Positions 5,159 through 6,895 of a stretch of DNA of 6,895 nucleotides are shown piece by piece (positions within the stretch are counted from its first letter, which is position 1; each line of letters starts with the position of its first letter). Both the position numbers and the translations under genes were made by a program. Source of the stretch: Hyphomicrobiales bacterium (GTDB lineage: Bacteria > Pseudomonadota > Alphaproteobacteria > Rhizobiales > Xanthobacteraceae); the NCBI GenBank assembly GCA_017304505.1, contig JAFKKQ010000217.1:1-6895 (forward strand), given 5' to 3'. The notes below the pieces were generated by a model, which was given only the letters and a program-made list of their open reading frames with translations, ran no database searches and was not told the origin of the DNA.

Positions 5159-5656
5159 ATGATCGACGCAGTTCGCCTTCTCCTGTTTCCTGCGCTGATG
5201 GCGTTTGCGGCTTCGAGCGACCTCTTCACCATGACGATCTCCAACCGGGTGGCGCTGGCCCTGGTCGCCAGCTTCTTTGCCCTGGCCTTTGCGAGCGGCA
5301 TGAGCCCGGCCGATATGCTGACACATAGCGGTGCGGCGCTGGCGGTGCTGGCGGTCACTTTCACCCTGTTCGCCTGCGGCTGGATCGGCGGCGGCGACGC
5401 CAAGCTTGCGGCGGCAACGGCGCTATGGCTCGGCTTCGATCATCTCGTGGCCTACCTGCTCTACGCTTCCATCTTGGGCGGCGCTTTGACCTTGCTGGTG
5501 ATCCAGTTCCGCGGATTGCCCTTGCCGGCTGCGCTCTTGGGCCAGGATTGGGTGGAGCGGCTGCACCGCCGGAACGCCGGCGTGCCTTACGGCATCGCGC
5601 TCGCGGCGTCGGCTCTGCTGATTTATCCCGACACCGCTTGGCTGCATTTCGGCTAG
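5159..5656 (+). CDS. cpaA: Prepilin peptidase CpaA/TadV (A24 family)
   Basis: A 165-residue inner-membrane aspartic protease that cuts the leader from Flp and from TadE-like pseudopilins. It lacks the N-terminal methylase domain of PilD-type enzymes, as is normal for CpaA/TadV. The two catalytic aspartates are visible: Asp21 in SSDLFTMTISN, and Asp80 in GWIGGGDAKLAAA, the GxGD motif. Hydrophobic segments occur at about 5-20, 31-47, 58-73, 86-116 and 142-156, and the conserved VPYGIAL is at 142-148. The frame is open upstream to 5063, but that part overlaps the Flp-like gene and is not membrane-like. ATG 5159 starts a standard CpaA N-terminus, with GAAAGAG upstream and GGAG very close to the ATG. 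It follows the Flp-like gene by 16 nt. Candidate substrates in this window are Flp and the two TadE-like proteins. Confidence 0.94.
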   Translation: MIDAVRLLLFPALMAFAASSDLFTMTISNRVALALVASFFALAFASGMSPADMLTHSGAALAVLAVTFTLFACGWIGGGDAKLAAATALWLGFDHLVAYLLYASILGGALTLLVIQFRGLPLPAALLGQDWVERLHRRNAGVPYGIALAASALLIYPDTAWLHFG

Positions 5657-5717
5657 ACCGGCCGGCACATCTGCCGCCGATTTCGAACGTGTCTGCTTAC
5701 GCAGACGAGTGCGGGAT

Positions 5718-5729
5718 GCACACGTGTGC
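5718..5729. repeat. 12-bp perfect palindrome GCACACGTGTGC
   Basis: The palindrome has a CACGTG core and lies between cpaA and cpaB, about 50 bp upstream of the CtrA-like element. Size and symmetry suit a dimeric repressor or activator, but no cognate regulator can be named and chance is not excluded. Confidence 0.4.
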
Positions 5730-5779
5730 CACACGCAGCCGCTCATTTTTCGGAAATATATTTTTAACTGCATTTGGAT

Positions 5780-5796
5780 ATGCGCCGTTAACCACG
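5780..5796 (+). promoter_or_regulatory. CtrA-like element upstream of cpaB (ATGC-N4-TTAACCACG)
   Basis: ATGC-GCCG-TTAACCACG, the same 13 fixed bases and spacing as the flp element. It is followed after 2 nt by TTGACG, close to a -35 hexamer, an arrangement resembling CtrA-activated promoters where the site abuts the -35. It lies 118 nt upstream of the cpaB ATG. A second TTAA is located 24 nt upstream (5764-5767). Confidence 0.45.
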
Positions 5797-5914
5797 AATT
5801 GACGTTTGCCTGCTGAAATCCAGTGGTGTCGGGCTCCGGCACTGCGGAGTTCTTAGCTGAGCGAAACGCGGCCGAAACGGCCGTGATGCCCCGTAACCAG
5901 AGTGAGTAAGCGTT

Positions 5915-6694
5915 ATGAAAGCCGCGCGTGTCCTCGTCCTCACCGTCGCCCTCGCCGCGGGCGGTGCCGCCGCGTTTCTCGTCAGCAACAACCAGTCCAA
6001 GCCACCGCCCGCTCCCGCTCCGGTCGTGCAGCTTCCGACAGTCGACGTGCTGATCGCGAAAGCGAATATCGGCCTCGGCACAACGGTAGCGGCCAAGGAT
6101 CTCGGCTGGCAGGCTTGGCCGGCCGCGACGACCGGCGACGCCTACATCACGAAAAAGAACAAGCCGAACGCCATCACCGAGTTGACCGGCGCGATCACGC
6201 GGGCGCCATTCACGTCCGGCGAACCGATCCGCGAAAGCAAGCTCATCAAGGCCAATGGCAGCTCGGGATTTATGGCGGCGATCCTGCCGTCCGGCATGCG
6301 CGCGGTCTCGACTGAAATCTCGCCGGAAACCGGCGCGGGCGGCTTCATCCTCCCCAACGACCGGGTCGACGTCATCCTGTCGCGACGTCCCAGAGACAAC
6401 GATAGCCGCTCCCTCACCGCGTCGACCAGCGAAACGATCCTGACCAACGTCCGGGTCCTCGCGATCGACCAGACCGTCGAGGAAAAGAACGGCCAGCGCG
6501 TCGTGGTCGGCAAGACCGCCACTGTCGAACTGTCGCCGCGCCAGGTCGAGATTCTCGCTCAATCGCGGCAACTCGGCACATTGTCGCTGGCGCTGCGCAG
6601 CCTGCTCGATGCCGGTAAGACCACGCCTGACAATACCGAAAAACGCACCAGCCATATCAACACCGTTCGATACGGCGTCACCGCCAACAGATGA
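5915..6694 (+). CDS. cpaB: Flp pilus assembly protein CpaB/RcpC
   Basis: A 259-residue CpaB/RcpC family protein, a periplasmic partner of the Tad secretin. An N-terminal membrane anchor or uncleaved signal (about 5-23) is followed by a proline-rich linker (PPPAPAPVVQ). A SAF domain comes next (about 43-107), with VDVLIAKANIGLGTTVAAKDL and the later GEPIRESKLI. Then the CpaB-type domain (about 118-232) has PSGMRAVSTEI, GGFILPNDRVDVILS and ATVELSPRQVEILAQS, all well-conserved family runs. Length is normal. The ATG at 5915 is preceded only by a weak GAGTGAG-type ribosome site, but it directly opens the membrane anchor. It precedes cpaC by 19 nt, so the two are one transcription unit. CpaB is thought to stabilise or gate the CpaC secretin, possibly through peptidoglycan contact by the SAF domain. 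Confidence 0.95.
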   Translation: MKAARVLVLTVALAAGGAAAFLVSNNQSKPPPAPAPVVQLPTVDVLIAKANIGLGTTVAAKDLGWQAWPAATTGDAYITKKNKPNAITELTGAITRAPFTSGEPIRESKLIKANGSSGFMAAILPSGMRAVSTEISPETGAGGFILPNDRVDVILSRRPRDNDSRSLTASTSETILTNVRVLAIDQTVEEKNGQRVVVGKTATVELSPRQVEILAQSRQLGTLSLALRSLLDAGKTTPDNTEKRTSHINTVRYGVTANR

Positions 6695-6700
6695 CGCCTG

Positions 6701-6706
6701 AAGGAG
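6701..6706 (+). promoter_or_regulatory. Ribosome binding site of cpaC
   Basis: AAGGAG lies 7 nt before the ATG at 6714, within the 19-nt gap after cpaB. It fixes the cpaC start and supports a cpaB-cpaC operon. Confidence 0.8.
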
Positions 6707-6713
6707 CAAACCC

Positions 6714-6895
6714 ATGACGAAAGCGACGCCCGCCCGCCTTGCAACATTCGCGGCGCTGATCGTCATGTCGTCGCTCGGTCCATCCGCGCCGGTCATGGCG
6801 GCCGATGTACCGGCCGACTTCCATGCTCCGGCGGTCCAGATTCACGGCGACAAGTCAACGCAGTTCCTGCCGCTCGGCGTCGGCAAGAGCATCGT
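6714..6895 (+). CDS. cpaC: Tad secretin CpaC/RcpA (partial, N-terminus only)
   Basis: Only about 60 residues are inside the window. The first 30 form a signal peptide (MTKATPARLA, a hydrophobic core, then APVMAA before DVPADF). The mature start ends in QFLPLGVGKSIV, which matches the beginning of the pilus-assembly N-terminal domain of CpaC secretins, where xFLPLGxGKSxV leads into the first beta-strand. CpaC is the outer-membrane channel for the Flp fibre. The secretin core and any BON-like domain lie beyond the right edge. The identification rests on this short motif, the signal peptide and the position directly after cpaB. Confidence 0.88.
   Translation, partial: MTKATPARLATFAALIVMSSLGPSAPVMAADVPADFHAPAVQIHGDKSTQFLPLGVGKSI

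Larger units (their letters stand above)
5657..5914. promoter_or_regulatory. Intergenic region upstream of cpaB
   Basis: A 258-nt gap separates cpaA from cpaB, long for one operon, so cpaB probably has its own promoter. It holds a 12-bp palindrome (5718-5729), an AT-rich block with TATATT (5757-5762), the CtrA-like element (5780-5796), a TTGACG that could be a -35 (5799-5804) without a clear -10, a CTCCG-N6-CGGAG hairpin (5834-5849) and a CGGCCG-AAA-CGGCCG hairpin (5869-5883). No gene and no T-tailed terminator for cpaA are visible. Confidence 0.5.

Noticed and set aside
5869..5883. CGGCCG-AAA-CGGCCG hairpin as a terminator for cpaA
   Set aside because: No T-run follows, and it lies just 31 nt before the cpaB start, so a leader structure is more likely than a terminator.
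5423..6796. Long minus-strand open frame of 457 codons opposite cpaB and part of cpaA
   Set aside because: It is the complement of well-identified genes; its sequence is arginine/aspartate-rich with no domain and no ribosome site. Long antisense frames are common in GC-rich DNA.
1..6895. CRISPR arrays, tRNA or rRNA genes, insertion sequences, phage or toxin-antitoxin genes
   Set aside because: No spaced direct repeats, cloverleaf-like sequence, transposase or terminal inverted repeats were seen on either strand.

Overview
The window is high-GC, tightly packed DNA with the codon bias and gene content of an alphaproteobacterium. The Tad/Flp pilus gene order and the protein styles suggest a Bradyrhizobium, Rhodopseudomonas or Afipia relative (Nitrobacteraceae). 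This taxonomic call is inferred from gene style, not from a search. No rRNA, tRNA, CRISPR array, IS element or phage gene was seen.

Left third (1-2338): a sulfur module. On the minus strand, an exported two-domain rhodanese (777-1742) is followed after 40 nt by a YeeE/YedE-type sulfur-compound transporter that runs off the left edge (1-736). Diverging from them on the plus strand is an Lrp/AsnC regulator of the DecR (YbaO) type (1886-2338). The AT-rich gap between them holds two opposed promoters and a set of dyads. One dyad closely matches the Lrp consensus, so the regulator probably controls itself and the sulfur genes from this gap. A plausible circuit is cysteine or a related thiol sensed by the regulator, with sulfane sulfur or thiosulfate handled by the rhodanese and the transporter.

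Middle and right (2342-6895): a divergent Tad (tight adherence, type IVb) pilus locus. On the minus strand are an envelope protein with a pilus-assembly N-terminal domain (3655-4069, apparently frameshifted) and two TadE-like pseudopilins joined by an ATGA overlap (2902-3522 and 2342-2905). On the plus strand are the major pilin flp (4597-4773) with a strong terminator, a second degenerate Flp-like ORF (4981-5142), the prepilin peptidase cpaA (5159-5656), cpaB (5915-6694) and the start of the secretin gene cpaC (6714 to the right edge). CpaA should cut Flp and both TadE-like proteins at their G|xxxxE(Y/F) sites, and CpaB/CpaC should form the outer-membrane channel. The ATPase and platform genes would be expected beyond the right edge.

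The flp and cpaB upstream regions share a 17-nt element, ATGC-N4-TTAACCACG, containing a CtrA-like half-site, which may link pilus expression to a common regulator. The most notable anomalies are the damaged pilus-assembly gene, the second Flp-like protein with no Gly at the processing site, the Lrp-type operator array, and the shared motif. I see no wholly new system; the sulfur regulon and the pilus oddities are the parts worth a second look.
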